NCBI GenBank assembly: GCA_022651245.1
Contig: JALCQM010000004.1
Location: forward strand, 26,308-90,307
Direction of reading: 5' to 3'
Length of the DNA stretch: 64,000 nt
From: Lactobacillus sp.
GTDB lineage: Bacteria; Bacillota; Bacilli; Lactobacillales; Lactobacillaceae
In this document: one piece after another, positions 1 to 6,602 of the stretch
Layout: each line of letters opens with the position of its first letter
How positions within the stretch are numbered: position 1 is the stretch's first letter
Made by a program: the position numbers and the translations under genes
The notes under the pieces: generated by a model
Told to the model about the DNA's origin: nothing
Seen by the model: the letters and a program-made list of their open reading frames with translations, nothing else
Database searches by the model: none

Positions 1-176
1 AACGCGTCACTAGCTTCTAGTGCGGTCTCGAACCCGCGCAGCGTTGTGTATTTGTCGATCCCAGTCTTAGGGTCGATCCCCAGATATCCTTTTATCATCC
101 ACCTCTTTTCAGGTTTGAGTTGCTTTCCGGTGCTTCCTGTTTTCGATTTGATAGTATACTGTTTTGGTTTTGGCAT
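1..176 (-). CDS. int: Phage tyrosine integrase, N-terminal part (cut by window edge)
   Basis: Only the first 58 codons are in the window. The start codon at 176 is preceded by an AAAGGA ribosome site. The peptide opens MPKPKQYTIKSKTG and carries the pattern KRWMIKGYLGIDPKTGIDK followed by a threonine-rich strand and RGFETALEAS. This is typical of the AP2-like arm-DNA-binding domain at the start of lambda-type tyrosine recombinases of Gram-positive phages. The SAM-like and catalytic domains must lie to the left. Its place at the edge of the phage genome, pointing outward, fits an integrase next to the left attachment site. Family assignment rests on this domain and on context, since no catalytic residue is visible. 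Confidence 0.82.
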   Translation of the reverse strand, partial: MPKPKQYTIKSKTGSTGKQLKPEKRWMIKGYLGIDPKTGIDKYTTLRGFETALEASDA

Positions 177-352
177 TTTGCGTTATCCTTTCAGCTCTCA
201 CACATCGCAAGCTAACGCAGGGGGTACACCGTTGGCACCACCTCCTTTCAGTGATATAGTATTGAGTGCATACAAAGGGCCTTATCTCCCTGGATATGTC
301 GTCTGCGTCCATCCTGACCGGCCAAAGTTGGGGATGGGCGTCTTTTTATTGC

Positions 353-1063
353 CTAATTTTGTAGCGTGATGGTGGCGTCATAGTCTTTATAGGCGCCGTC
401 ATCATCGACGTCATCGGTGTCGTAGTTGCCAGACCATTTGAGCCGCAGTGTCTTGATCGACTTGGCGTCGGTCAGCTTCGGCAGTTCAAAACGCACGGTG
501 CCATCTTTGGTGACGCCTTTGCCGAGATCGCCGTCGAAATTGTCAGTGTCATAGCCGTCAGCATCGGTCTGCTGACCGTCGGAAGTGATCAGCGTGGCTT
601 GTGACGGATAGATGGAGATGTCGCGCGTCGCCTTGACGGTGAAGTGCACCTCAACGATACCTTCATATGTCTTGCTGTCGCCGTCATCCTTGAATGGCTT
701 GACCTGGATCACGCGGGCTTTGTCTATCGAGACCGTGGTGCCAGCCCAGGAGTTGTCCGAGTAGCTGACGGGATAGGTGGCTTCGCTGACGATGTCGCGT
801 GTGCCGTTGTCGAATTTGATGGTCTTGGCGGCTGAACTAGACGATGAGGCTTCCTTCTTGGTCGAGGATCCCTTTGCCGTCTTGGCGGTCTTTGTCGAGC
901 TCGAGCTATCGTCACTACTACCACCGCCACCGACGAGTGCCGGAACGATGAAGATTAAGACGACCACCACGATCGCCCAGATCCACCAACGCTTGTACCA
1001 GGCCTTCGCTTCTTTAACGGTGTAAGTCTTGCCGTCTTCGCCCTTAATCTGTTTCTTTGCCAT
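353..1063 (-). CDS. Membrane-anchored extracellular protein of the lysogeny module
   Basis: A 236-residue protein. A charged cytoplasmic start (residues 1-25) is followed by one strong membrane segment (about 27-45, WWIWAIVVVVLIFIVPALV). A low-complexity Ser/Lys/Thr linker (about 46-80) leads to a soluble domain rich in Asp and beta-strand patterns. Translation follows a GGGGGAATTG ribosome site. Similar one-membrane-segment proteins with an exported domain are common between int and the repressor of Lactobacillus prophages. Several are thought to act in superinfection exclusion, but the role here is inference. It is probably expressed in the lysogen with the repressor operon. Confidence 0.75.
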   Translation of the reverse strand: MAKKQIKGEDGKTYTVKEAKAWYKRWWIWAIVVVVLIFIVPALVGGGGSSDDSSSSTKTAKTAKGSSTKKEASSSSSAAKTIKFDNGTRDIVSEATYPVSYSDNSWAGTTVSIDKARVIQVKPFKDDGDSKTYEGIVEVHFTVKATRDISIYPSQATLITSDGQQTDADGYDTDNFDGDLGKGVTKDGTVRFELPKLTDAKSIKTLRLKWSGNYDTDDVDDDGAYKDYDATITLQN

Positions 1064-1116
1064 TTTTCAATTCCCCCAAAGTGGTAATATAGATTTTGTG
1101 ATACATACATCACCAC

Positions 1117-1153
1117 GGTCTCTTACTCGTGCCAGCGAGTAGGGGCCTTTTTT
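1117..1153 (+). terminator. Rightward terminator-like hairpin inside the leftward lysogeny region
   Basis: A stem of about 12 pairs (1117-1129 with 1136-1147, loop TGCCAG) is followed on the plus strand by TTTTTTATTT. The U-run is on the plus side only, so it would stop rightward, antisense transcripts and not the leftward lysogeny mRNA. Confidence 0.5.
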
Positions 1154-1457
1154 ATTTGAGGTCGGGTAGGCCAAAAAGGTCTGTGTAGATCAGCCGGGCC
1201 TGGCGTCGAGTCCAGCCCTCGTTTTTGATGATCTTGAGCTCCCGCGTGTCGGAGCAGTCGCCTGAGTCGAACTCAAAGTGCAACGCCTCGTGGATAGCGG
1301 TCTCCAGCCAGTCGATGTCTGGCTGCAGGGTGTTTATGTACACTTCATGGCCCTGGATGTGGCCGTGGTAGTGCGGACTTTTCACCTCTACTCCGTAAAA
1401 CGTTAGCTGCGGGTACATGTCTTCGATTCGTTCCAAGTCGGTCATAGACAGCGCCAC
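1152..1457 (-). CDS. ImmA/IrrE-type metallopeptidase
   Basis: A 101-residue protein with the zinc-protease motif HEALH (about residues 54-58) in the context TAIHEALHFEF. Proteins of the ImmA/IrrE family act as anti-repressors by cleaving the neighbouring CI-like repressor after DNA damage. The gene lies one base after the repressor stop codon, in the same leftward operon, which is the usual ImmR-ImmA order. The protein is short for the family and seems to be mainly the catalytic core. Cleavage of this repressor is inferred from family and synteny. Confidence 0.82.
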   Translation of the reverse strand: MALSMTDLERIEDMYPQLTFYGVEVKSPHYHGHIQGHEVYINTLQPDIDWLETAIHEALHFEFDSGDCSDTRELKIIKNEGWTRRQARLIYTDLFGLPDLK

Positions 1458-1458
1458 C

Positions 1459-1824
1459 TTAAAGACGTTTTCTGAACTTCATCGCCTGTTTGACCATTTC
1501 GATGATCGCCTCGCGCTCATCATCGGAAATATCGGGATCAATTGAGTAGGCGATGAGTTCTTGATTCTTCGTCATCGGCTTCTTATCAGAGGCTCTAGGC
1601 GGGTTGGGATCATCGGTATTACCAAGCAGGTAGTCAACGCTGACGTGCAGGACGTTGGCGACCTTCTCAAGCGTTTCTCGCCGAGGAGTGATTCCGTCTG
1701 GATACGCCTTAGATGGTTTCCAAGCATAAACGGACTTTTCACCAATACCGGCGCGGCGTGCGACCTCCGTCAATGCAAATCCACGTTCTGATGAAATTTT
1801 TTTAATACGCTCGAACAGCGTCAT
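1459..1824 (-). CDS. CI-like XRE-family repressor
   Basis: A 121-residue protein with an N-terminal helix-turn-helix (about residues 6-65: LTEVARRAGIGEKSVYAWK, then LEKVANVLHVSVDYLLG). A short charged C-terminal tail follows, with no LexA-type self-cleaving serine protease domain. This matches ImmR-type repressors that rely on a separate ImmA protease, here the next gene. It should hold the prophage silent by binding the GTACGA-type palindromes in the intergenic region to its right, which lie inside both divergently placed promoters. Confidence 0.88.
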   Translation of the reverse strand: MTLFERIKKISSERGFALTEVARRAGIGEKSVYAWKPSKAYPDGITPRRETLEKVANVLHVSVDYLLGNTDDPNPPRASDKKPMTKNQELIAYSIDPDISDDEREAIIEMVKQAMKFRKRL

Positions 1825-1880
1825 ATCAAGGCTCCTCCCGGTTTCGTAAATGTTAATTTACAAAAGACGTTCAAATTATG

Positions 1881-1909
1881 TTGACGAAGTACGAAAGGCG
1901 TATTAATAT
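1881..1909 (+). promoter_or_regulatory. Rightward promoter of the genetic switch
   Basis: TTGACG (1881-1886), a 17-base spacer and TAATAT (1904-1909) make a near-consensus sigma-A promoter reading toward the early genes. Operator-like GTACGA-AAG-GCGTAT (1889-1903) lies inside the spacer, so repressor binding would block polymerase. Confidence 0.68.
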
Positions 1910-1920
1910 AGTCCTCGTAC
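1889..1920. promoter_or_regulatory. Two imperfect repressor operators
   Basis: Two 15-bp sites, 1889-1903 and 1906-1920, each keep one half of the palindrome found perfectly at 2034-2048 (GTACGA, three bases, TCGTAC). The left half GTACGA is intact in the first and the right half TCGTAC in the second. They cover the spacer, -10 box and start of the rightward promoter. Confidence 0.55.
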
Positions 1921-1921
1921 C

Positions 1922-2072
1922 AAGTTGTTAAACAGAGCATATAAATACCGTGTCAATTGTCCCGGAGCCGCCAAGCAAGGAACAGACGAGGTAGGACTGG
2001 CGTTTTCTACGCTTGTTTACGTGTGCAATTGTAGTACGAAACTCGTACCACGTCAACTGAGTTTAACAACTT
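1922..2072. repeat. 12-bp perfect inverted repeat flanking the switch
   Basis: AAGTTGTTAAAC at 1922-1933 is repeated in inverted orientation as GTTTAACAACTT at 2061-2072. The left arm follows the rightward promoter and the right arm precedes the leftward one. It may be a site for a second regulator such as a Cro-like or antirepressor protein, or could form a cruciform. The part in between has no gene. Confidence 0.6.
2028..2056 (-). promoter_or_regulatory. Leftward (repressor) promoter with perfect operator in its spacer
   Basis: Read on the minus strand: TTGACG (2056-2051), 17 bases, TACAAT (2033-2028). The spacer holds the perfect palindrome GTACGA-AAC-TCGTAC (2034-2048). This promoter would drive the repressor operon through a leader of about 200 nt. 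It faces the rightward promoter, so the two transcripts would run into each other. Confidence 0.7.
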
Positions 2073-2110
2073 AATGTACAAATTTGGTTAGAAAGTGAGG
2101 TGAAAACAGC

Positions 2111-2251
2111 TTGATTTCCAAGGAAAAGAAACGTATCAGCGGCTTTTGGGTTGGATACATTGAGTGGGAGCGGGAACATCCCTGTCGTGCCTTGATCTGG
2201 GCATTAGGCTCATTGCTAGTAGGCACGGTGATGGGATGGTTCCTAAAATAA
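2111..2251 (+). CDS. Small single-membrane-segment protein, TTG start
   Basis: A 46-residue frame, starting at TTG about ten bases after a GTGAGGTG ribosome site. The N-terminal half is charged (KEKKRISGFW, EWEREH) and the C-terminal half is a membrane helix ending GTVMGWFLK. It is the first gene after the rightward promoter. Its last bases overlap, tail to tail, the end of the minus-strand gene that follows, whose own C-terminus ends in a similar membrane helix with MGWILR. The function is unknown. I rate it as real because of the ribosome site, the hydropathy pattern and its position. Confidence 0.55.
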   Translation: MISKEKKRISGFWVGYIEWEREHPCRALIWALGSLLVGTVMGWFLK

Positions 2252-2560
2252 CGAGCGCAATATCCACCCCATTGCAAGGCCAACAATCCAGATGATGAAA
2301 TTAACAGCGAGTGGAGACCAGAAATTGTCCTTGACGTGTTGGGAACGTTCTTCTTTTTCAATCGAAACAAGGTTTCGACCTTTATCCGTTAAGCGATAGC
2401 CCGTTACTGTCTCATCACCACCCTCAAATTTGATTTCAGGTGTAAGTAACTTTTCATGCCAGAGGTCAATTAGATGGTGGTTGAAATAGTCATTGCTGAC
2501 TGGCAATTTTCCGGCATCGAGTTTTTGCAACAAAGCAAGTTGCTCTTTTGATAGTTTCAC
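2243..2560 (-). CDS. Winged-helix-like protein with C-terminal membrane anchor
   Basis: About 105 residues from the GTG at 2560, chosen because CGGAGCGG lies just upstream. A TTG at 2584 would add eight residues but has no ribosome site. The N-terminal part (KLSKEQLALLQKL, then YRLTDKGRNLV) resembles a winged-helix DNA-binding fold. The C-terminus is a single membrane helix (WIVGLAMGWIL). A membrane-tethered regulator is an inference. It lies on the minus strand in the middle of the rightward early genes, so it is probably expressed in the lysogen. No specific family recognised. Confidence 0.68.
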   Translation of the reverse strand: MKLSKEQLALLQKLDAGKLPVSNDYFNHHLIDLWHEKLLTPEIKFEGGDETVTGYRLTDKGRNLVSIEKEERSQHVKDNFWSPLAVNFIIWIVGLAMGWILRSLF

Positions 2561-2609
2561 AATTATCCGCTCCGTTTTTATCAATTATCGCACAAAAGGA
2601 AGTGAAAGT

Positions 2610-2825
2610 ATGGCAGACAAATGGGAATGGCAAGAACAGTTAGCTAAGGCTCACATGATTCAAGCAGAGGCTGGCGCACACATTGGCCTCTCAGCAAGTC
2701 AAACAGCCCATCTTGTCAAGAAGATGGTGCAAGGCCAAGGGTTAACGGCCACTGACACAGACAAGAAGCGCTGGGATCGTATCCTAGGCTATCTCGATCA
2801 TAAACAAAAGGAGGTATTGAAATGA
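2610..2825 (+). CDS. Small phage early protein
   Basis: A 71-residue protein starting at the ATG at 2610 behind AAAGGAAGTG. It is mostly helical and charged (WEWQEQLAKAHMIQAEAGAHIGL). It overlaps the antirepressor start by four bases, so the two are probably translationally coupled. In many phages this slot holds a Cro-like or antirepressor-partner protein, but I see no clear helix-turn-helix. Function unknown. Confidence 0.7.
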   Translation: MADKWEWQEQLAKAHMIQAEAGAHIGLSASQTAHLVKKMVQGQGLTATDTDKKRWDRILGYLDHKQKEVLK

Positions 2826-3601
2826 ATGAACCACAATTATTCGACTTTCACGGTCAATCAATTCGTACCGTGTTAGTCGATGATCAACCAATGTTTGTTG
2901 GTAAGGATGTCGCCGAGGTGCTGGGGTATAGCAAGCCGGCGAACGCGGTCAACAAATACGTTCCAGACAAATTTAAAGGGGTCACCAAATTGATGACCCC
3001 CGGTGGTAAACAAGACTTCGTTGTTATCGCCGAACCAGGACTCTATAAGCTGGTGTTCAAATCTGAAATGCCAAACTCGGAGGAATTTACGGACTGGGTG
3101 GCAGCGGAAGTCTTGCCAACAATCCGCAAGCATGGCGCGTACATGACGCCTGAGACGATTGAGAAGACGCTCACCAATCCCGACTTCATTATCCGGCTAG
3201 CAACACAGCTCAAGACCGAGCAAGCCAAGACGGCGGCTCTCACAGCCGATAACGAGGCGATGAAGCCCAAAGCGTTGTTCGCTGATGCGGTGTCAGCAAG
3301 CACCACAAGTATTCTGATCGGATCGCTTGCCAAAATCTTGCGACAAAACGGCATCATCATTGGCCAGAATCGTTTGTTTGCTTGGCTACGTAATCACGGC
3401 TATCTGATCGCACGCAAAGGTAGCGACTGGAACACGCCAACGCAGAAGTCGATGGATGCCGGTTGGTTCGAGATTAAGGAATCGACACATCTTGATGGCA
3501 ACGGCGTGAACGTCACTACCAAGACGACGAAAGTCACTGGCGACGGCCAACAACACTTCATTAATGGTTTCCTAACCGGTGATATGGAGGTATCCAAATG
3601 A
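2822..3601 (+). CDS. Phage antirepressor (Bro-N and KilA-C type domains)
   Basis: A 259-residue protein. Residues about 5-100 form a Bro-N domain (LFDFHGQSIRTVLVDDQPMF, KDVAEVLGYSKPANAV, then FTDWVAAEVLPTIRKHGAYM). Residues about 160-250 form a KilA-C/ANT-like domain (LAKILRQNGIIIGQNRLFAWLR, NHGYLIA). Such proteins bind DNA or the repressor and help the change to lytic growth. The gene overlaps both its neighbours by four bases, so it is part of one rightward early operon. Confidence 0.9.
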   Translation: MNEPQLFDFHGQSIRTVLVDDQPMFVGKDVAEVLGYSKPANAVNKYVPDKFKGVTKLMTPGGKQDFVVIAEPGLYKLVFKSEMPNSEEFTDWVAAEVLPTIRKHGAYMTPETIEKTLTNPDFIIRLATQLKTEQAKTAALTADNEAMKPKALFADAVSASTTSILIGSLAKILRQNGIIIGQNRLFAWLRNHGYLIARKGSDWNTPTQKSMDAGWFEIKESTHLDGNGVNVTTKTTKVTGDGQQHFINGFLTGDMEVSK

Positions 3602-3894
3602 GCAAACCGATTGGTAGCTATAAAACCACCGTCAACCTGAACCTTGACGAACTAAAAAAGTTGCTCAATCTGGCTGCAACCCAGACGAAACAACTTCATG
3701 AAACTTTAGGCAAAATTGATGCTATTGTCCAAGGCCGGAACGAGCAAAATACGGCGCCCGCCAAAGCAGACCCCGTATCGTGGCTGTTTAAGCAAACTAC
3801 AACCGCTCGACTAGGCAGCATGGGATTTGACGAAGCCGAGATTGACCTAATCAAGCGGTTTGTCGAGAAGACTAGTCAGACAAGTAATCAGTAA
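3598..3894 (+). CDS. Hypothetical early phage protein
   Basis: A 98-residue protein that overlaps the antirepressor stop codon (ATGA arrangement). The N-terminal half has a leucine-rich helix (LNLDELKKLLNLAATQTKQLHETL), likely a coiled coil. The C-terminal half is also helical (FDEAEIDLIKRFVEKT). Its 3' end overlaps the opposing gene by 23 bases. I recognise no family. Confidence 0.75.
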   Translation: MSKPIGSYKTTVNLNLDELKKLLNLAATQTKQLHETLGKIDAIVQGRNEQNTAPAKADPVSWLFKQTTTARLGSMGFDEAEIDLIKRFVEKTSQTSNQ

Positions 3895-4267
3895 CTTCTT
3901 GATCTGTGAACAGCTTATCTTCGCGAAGCAGGCCGGCAACACGGCTACCGGTTTTGACTAAGCTACCGTACTCGATATCAGTCCACTGGTGGCTGTGGTT
4001 TGTTGCGACATTTTTAGATAACTCATGCTGAAATACAGCCGCCTTATCCATCAAATCGTCAAGGTCGCCACGGTCAAAGTCGGGTTTCACCTTAGCGTAA
4101 ATCCAAAGCGCCCGAAAATCAGAATACGCACAAGCAGCTTCGCCTACCGCAGCAAATTCACCGCGTTCTCCATGATCAGAGACGAAATCATTTGCACGAC
4201 GAGCGTGAGTGAACGCCGATCGAAGAAGCTGTTTCATTTCACTAAATGACAATTCCATTTCATTCAT
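3872..4267 (-). CDS. Hypothetical minus-strand protein inside the early region
   Basis: A 131-residue protein with a strong AAAGGAGGTG ribosome site on the minus strand ahead of ATG 4267. The sequence is mostly alpha-helical (FSEMKQLLRSAFTHARRANDFVSDHG). It points against the early operon, like the membrane-anchored gene ending at 2243, so it may be made in the lysogen. No family recognised. The good ribosome site and length argue that it is real. Confidence 0.72.
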   Translation of the reverse strand: MNEMELSFSEMKQLLRSAFTHARRANDFVSDHGERGEFAAVGEAACAYSDFRALWIYAKVKPDFDRGDLDDLMDKAAVFQHELSKNVATNHSHQWTDIEYGSLVKTGSRVAGLLREDKLFTDQEVTDYLSD

Positions 4268-4334
4268 TAATCTTCACCTCCTTTCCGAATCTATTATCCG
4301 CCGGAGGGAGGCCAAACAAAAGGAAGTGATTAGG

Positions 4335-4574
4335 ATGGCGGAATCGTTGCTAGCTAAGACACTCGGCCGAACCATCCGTGCAGTGCTACGTGATGAGCTG
4401 GTGATCATGGCCGCCGAGTGGCTAGACACAGAACACGCCATCACGCTACTTCAGGGCACCAAATATACGTTACTAGAACTTCGCAAGAAGGGCCTGCCAT
4501 GCCGGCGAATCGGTAGAAAGGTCTACTTCAGCAAGACGGACATCAACAGCTTTATTGCAAGACAAAAAAGATGA
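4335..4574 (+). CDS. Excisionase-like helix-turn-helix protein
   Basis: A 79-residue protein starting at ATG 4335 behind AAAAGGAAGTGAT. It has the pattern of MerR-like/excisionase winged helices: EWLDTEHAITLLQGTKYTLLELRKKGLPCRRIGRKVYFSKTDINSFIA. These bind DNA and often direct prophage excision or regulate early genes. It is separated from int by the switch region, so a role as Xis is plausible but not shown. Confidence 0.72.
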   Translation: MAESLLAKTLGRTIRAVLRDELVIMAAEWLDTEHAITLLQGTKYTLLELRKKGLPCRRIGRKVYFSKTDINSFIARQKR

Positions 4575-4610
4575 CTCTCACACATCGCAAGTGTCCGTAG
4601 GAGGCAACAC

Positions 4611-4751
4611 ATGACTTTAGTACAAGTAGCAATCGCATTTTTAGTTTTTGTTCTCGCAACTCGAATTTACCTTGAGTTGCGCGGTGACAAGCCAATCGCA
4701 GCTTGGATCGTCAAGCTGCTAGACATCCCAGAGGAGGAAGACAATGAGTGA
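4611..4751 (+). CDS. Small membrane protein
   Basis: A 46-residue protein behind GTAGGAGG, starting at ATG 4611. Residues 3-19 are a membrane helix (LVQVAIAFLVFVLATRI), followed by a charged tail ending PEEEDNE. It overlaps the next start codon. Function unknown. Confidence 0.6.
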   Translation: MTLVQVAIAFLVFVLATRIYLELRGDKPIAAWIVKLLDIPEEEDNE

Positions 4752-5193
4752 CCAAATAACGCTGACAAAAGAGGACCTATCGAAAATTATTAGTGATGCA
4801 GTAGCAAAAGCTCTGACAACCGATGACCGAGTGCTTGACTCGCGAACCGTGTTTCAGCTTGTGAGCGTCAAAAGTTCAGAGATCCGCGCACTTAATGAGA
4901 AATATCCGATTTCTAGTCGCTACAACCGGCTATATGGTCCGAGCGGTTGGACCTATAACGCGCGTAGTGCCCATTCGGTATATGCCGGGAGAATTCACAA
5001 CAGTATTCGTTACCTTGTTTTGGCTCTTCATGGTGTGTCCCTCAATACCAAACTGAACCCTAAAGATTATCAGGCAGCCATCTCTGAATATCAGCAGATC
5101 AAGGACTTGTTTTTGAAGTTGTATGAGGAGCGACTAGACCGTGACCTCGGTCACGCCGAAGAGGAGGCCAGCGATGAACCAGCAAGACATTGA
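4744..5193 (+). CDS. Hypothetical early protein, ORF6C-like
   Basis: A 149-residue protein behind GAGGAGG, with start ATG 4744. The C-terminal half (IHNSIRYLVLALHGVSLN, KDYQAAISEYQQIKDLFLKLYEERL) recalls the ORF6C/phage regulatory C-terminal helices. The assignment is tentative. It overlaps the genes on both sides. Confidence 0.72.
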   Translation: MSDQITLTKEDLSKIISDAVAKALTTDDRVLDSRTVFQLVSVKSSEIRALNEKYPISSRYNRLYGPSGWTYNARSAHSVYAGRIHNSIRYLVLALHGVSLNTKLNPKDYQAAISEYQQIKDLFLKLYEERLDRDLGHAEEEASDEPARH

Positions 5194-5281
5194 CGCTGCA
5201 CTCCGTGAGCATGACGACTGGGAGCAACAGAAGGCCGAGCAGTTCGGCTTTGATGAAGGGGATGAAGACCATGAAGATTAA
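5174..5281 (+). CDS. Very small acidic phage protein
   Basis: A 35-residue frame from ATG 5174 behind AAGAGGAGG: MNQQDIDAALREHDDWEQQ and an acidic end. It overlaps the previous gene by 20 bases and the next by 11, the pattern seen along this operon. Function unknown. Confidence 0.5.
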   Translation: MNQQDIDAALREHDDWEQQKAEQFGFDEGDEDHED

Positions 5282-5537
5282 TGATTTAACGCCTACAGAG
5301 GCGGCTGTCATCGGGTTGATGCGTCGTGGGGCAAGCGTGGACCTGACCATGACGCGCGGCGATACGCTTCCGAAGACTAACGCAGAGGCTCGTGACTGGC
5401 TAAAACCATTATCTGAGGCAATTGGCGCGCCCGTAGTGCGGGCAAAATATACGACCGTCCAATGGTGGAAGACATTTAACGGGCACTTCACGGCAGCTGT
5501 TTTTGTTGCGGGAAGGCGGCCAGACCATGACGCCTGA
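5271..5537 (+). CDS. Hypothetical early phage protein
   Basis: An 88-residue protein (MKINDLTPTEAAVIGLMRR) if started at ATG 5271. An in-frame ATG at 5262 behind GGGG is an alternative. No family recognised. It overlaps the exonuclease start. Confidence 0.62.
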   Translation: MKINDLTPTEAAVIGLMRRGASVDLTMTRGDTLPKTNAEARDWLKPLSEAIGAPVVRAKYTTVQWWKTFNGHFTAAVFVAGRRPDHDA

Positions 5538-6405
5538 GTTTGCCAGCACTGCCGGTATGGATCGCCTGGAGTGGCTCAAATTTCGGCGCAAGGGCATCGG
5601 CGGTAGCGACGTAGCTGCCATCTTAGGCCTGAGCCCCTGGAACTCGCCTTACAGCGTCTGGGCGACGAAGACGGGTCGGATCCCGATCACTGACCAAGGC
5701 AATGAATTTACGCATTGGGGCACCATCATGGAGCCTATTTTGGCCCACGAATTTCAAGCAGTGACCGGTAAGCGCGTCTATAGGCAAAACAAGACCTATT
5801 ACGATCCGGAGCACCCTTACCTGCGGGCAAACATTGATCGGGATATCGCCGGTGAGGAAGGCTTCTTGGAGATTAAGACAGCGACTGAGTACAAGTCCAG
5901 CGAGTGGGAAGGTGACCAGGTGCCGGTGCCATACCAGTTGCAGGTGCAGCACTACATGCACGTGCTGGATCGGCCTTACGTCTACTTTGCCTACCTAGTC
6001 GGTGGTCACCACTTTGGCTACAAGCGCGTCGATCGCGACCAGGAAGCCATCAGCATCATCGAGCCGCAGTTAATTGACTGGTGGGAGCAGCACATCATCA
6101 AGGATGTCCCACCAGATCCAGACGGTACTGCCGCTACGACGGCCGCATTACGCGCCCTGTACCCCGAAGACGACGGGGAGGCCTTATCCATGGACACGTC
6201 CTTCGACAGCCTGCTAACGAGCCGAGAAGAGCTCAAATCAAGTATGGAGTCATCCAAAGAGGCTACCGACGCGATCGACAACAAGCTGCGGGAGACAATC
6301 GGCGAAGCCAGCGCCGGAGAGACGACCAACTGGATCGTCACCAACAAAGCCAACAAGCGGGGAACCCGCACTTTGAGGATTAAACGAAAGAAGGCACTTA
6401 AATGA
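5527..6405 (+). CDS. YqaJ-type phage recombination exonuclease
   Basis: A 292-residue protein of the lambda-exonuclease/YqaJ nuclease fold. Visible motifs are the N-terminal R-x-x-GIGGSDVAAILGLSPWNSPYSVW, the glutamate in WGTIMEPILAHEF, the DYD/E-type metal site around LRANIDRD and the E-x-K pair in FLEIKTAT. A glutamine in PVPYQLQVQHYM follows. It degrades double-stranded DNA ends 5' to 3' to leave single strands. These are loaded by the RecT-type protein encoded two genes later, together forming a RecET-like recombination pair. Confidence 0.9.
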   Translation: MTPEFASTAGMDRLEWLKFRRKGIGGSDVAAILGLSPWNSPYSVWATKTGRIPITDQGNEFTHWGTIMEPILAHEFQAVTGKRVYRQNKTYYDPEHPYLRANIDRDIAGEEGFLEIKTATEYKSSEWEGDQVPVPYQLQVQHYMHVLDRPYVYFAYLVGGHHFGYKRVDRDQEAISIIEPQLIDWWEQHIIKDVPPDPDGTAATTAALRALYPEDDGEALSMDTSFDSLLTSREELKSSMESSKEATDAIDNKLRETIGEASAGETTNWIVTNKANKRGTRTLRIKRKKALK

Positions 6406-6602
6406 TTTTGTATGACAGGCACTATACCGTCATCACATTTGACGGTCAGAAGTATCGTGGCAACGCCGAATCAATTCAGATCCCGGAGCCCATCACAGAT
6501 GGGCCACTGATCATCACTGATCACGGCAACATCGAGTACCACATGCCAGGCGATGTGCGGCGTATCATCACAAACGATCTTGAGGAGGCAGAAGAAGAAT
6601 GA
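6402..6602 (+). CDS. Small protein between exonuclease and RecT
   Basis: A 66-residue beta-rich acidic protein (YTVITFDGQKYRGNAESIQI, ending DLEEAEEE), overlapping both neighbours by four bases. The position suggests a role with the recombinase pair, but nothing in the sequence identifies one. Confidence 0.72.
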   Translation: MILYDRHYTVITFDGQKYRGNAESIQIPEPITDGPLIITDHGNIEYHMPGDVRRIITNDLEEAEEE

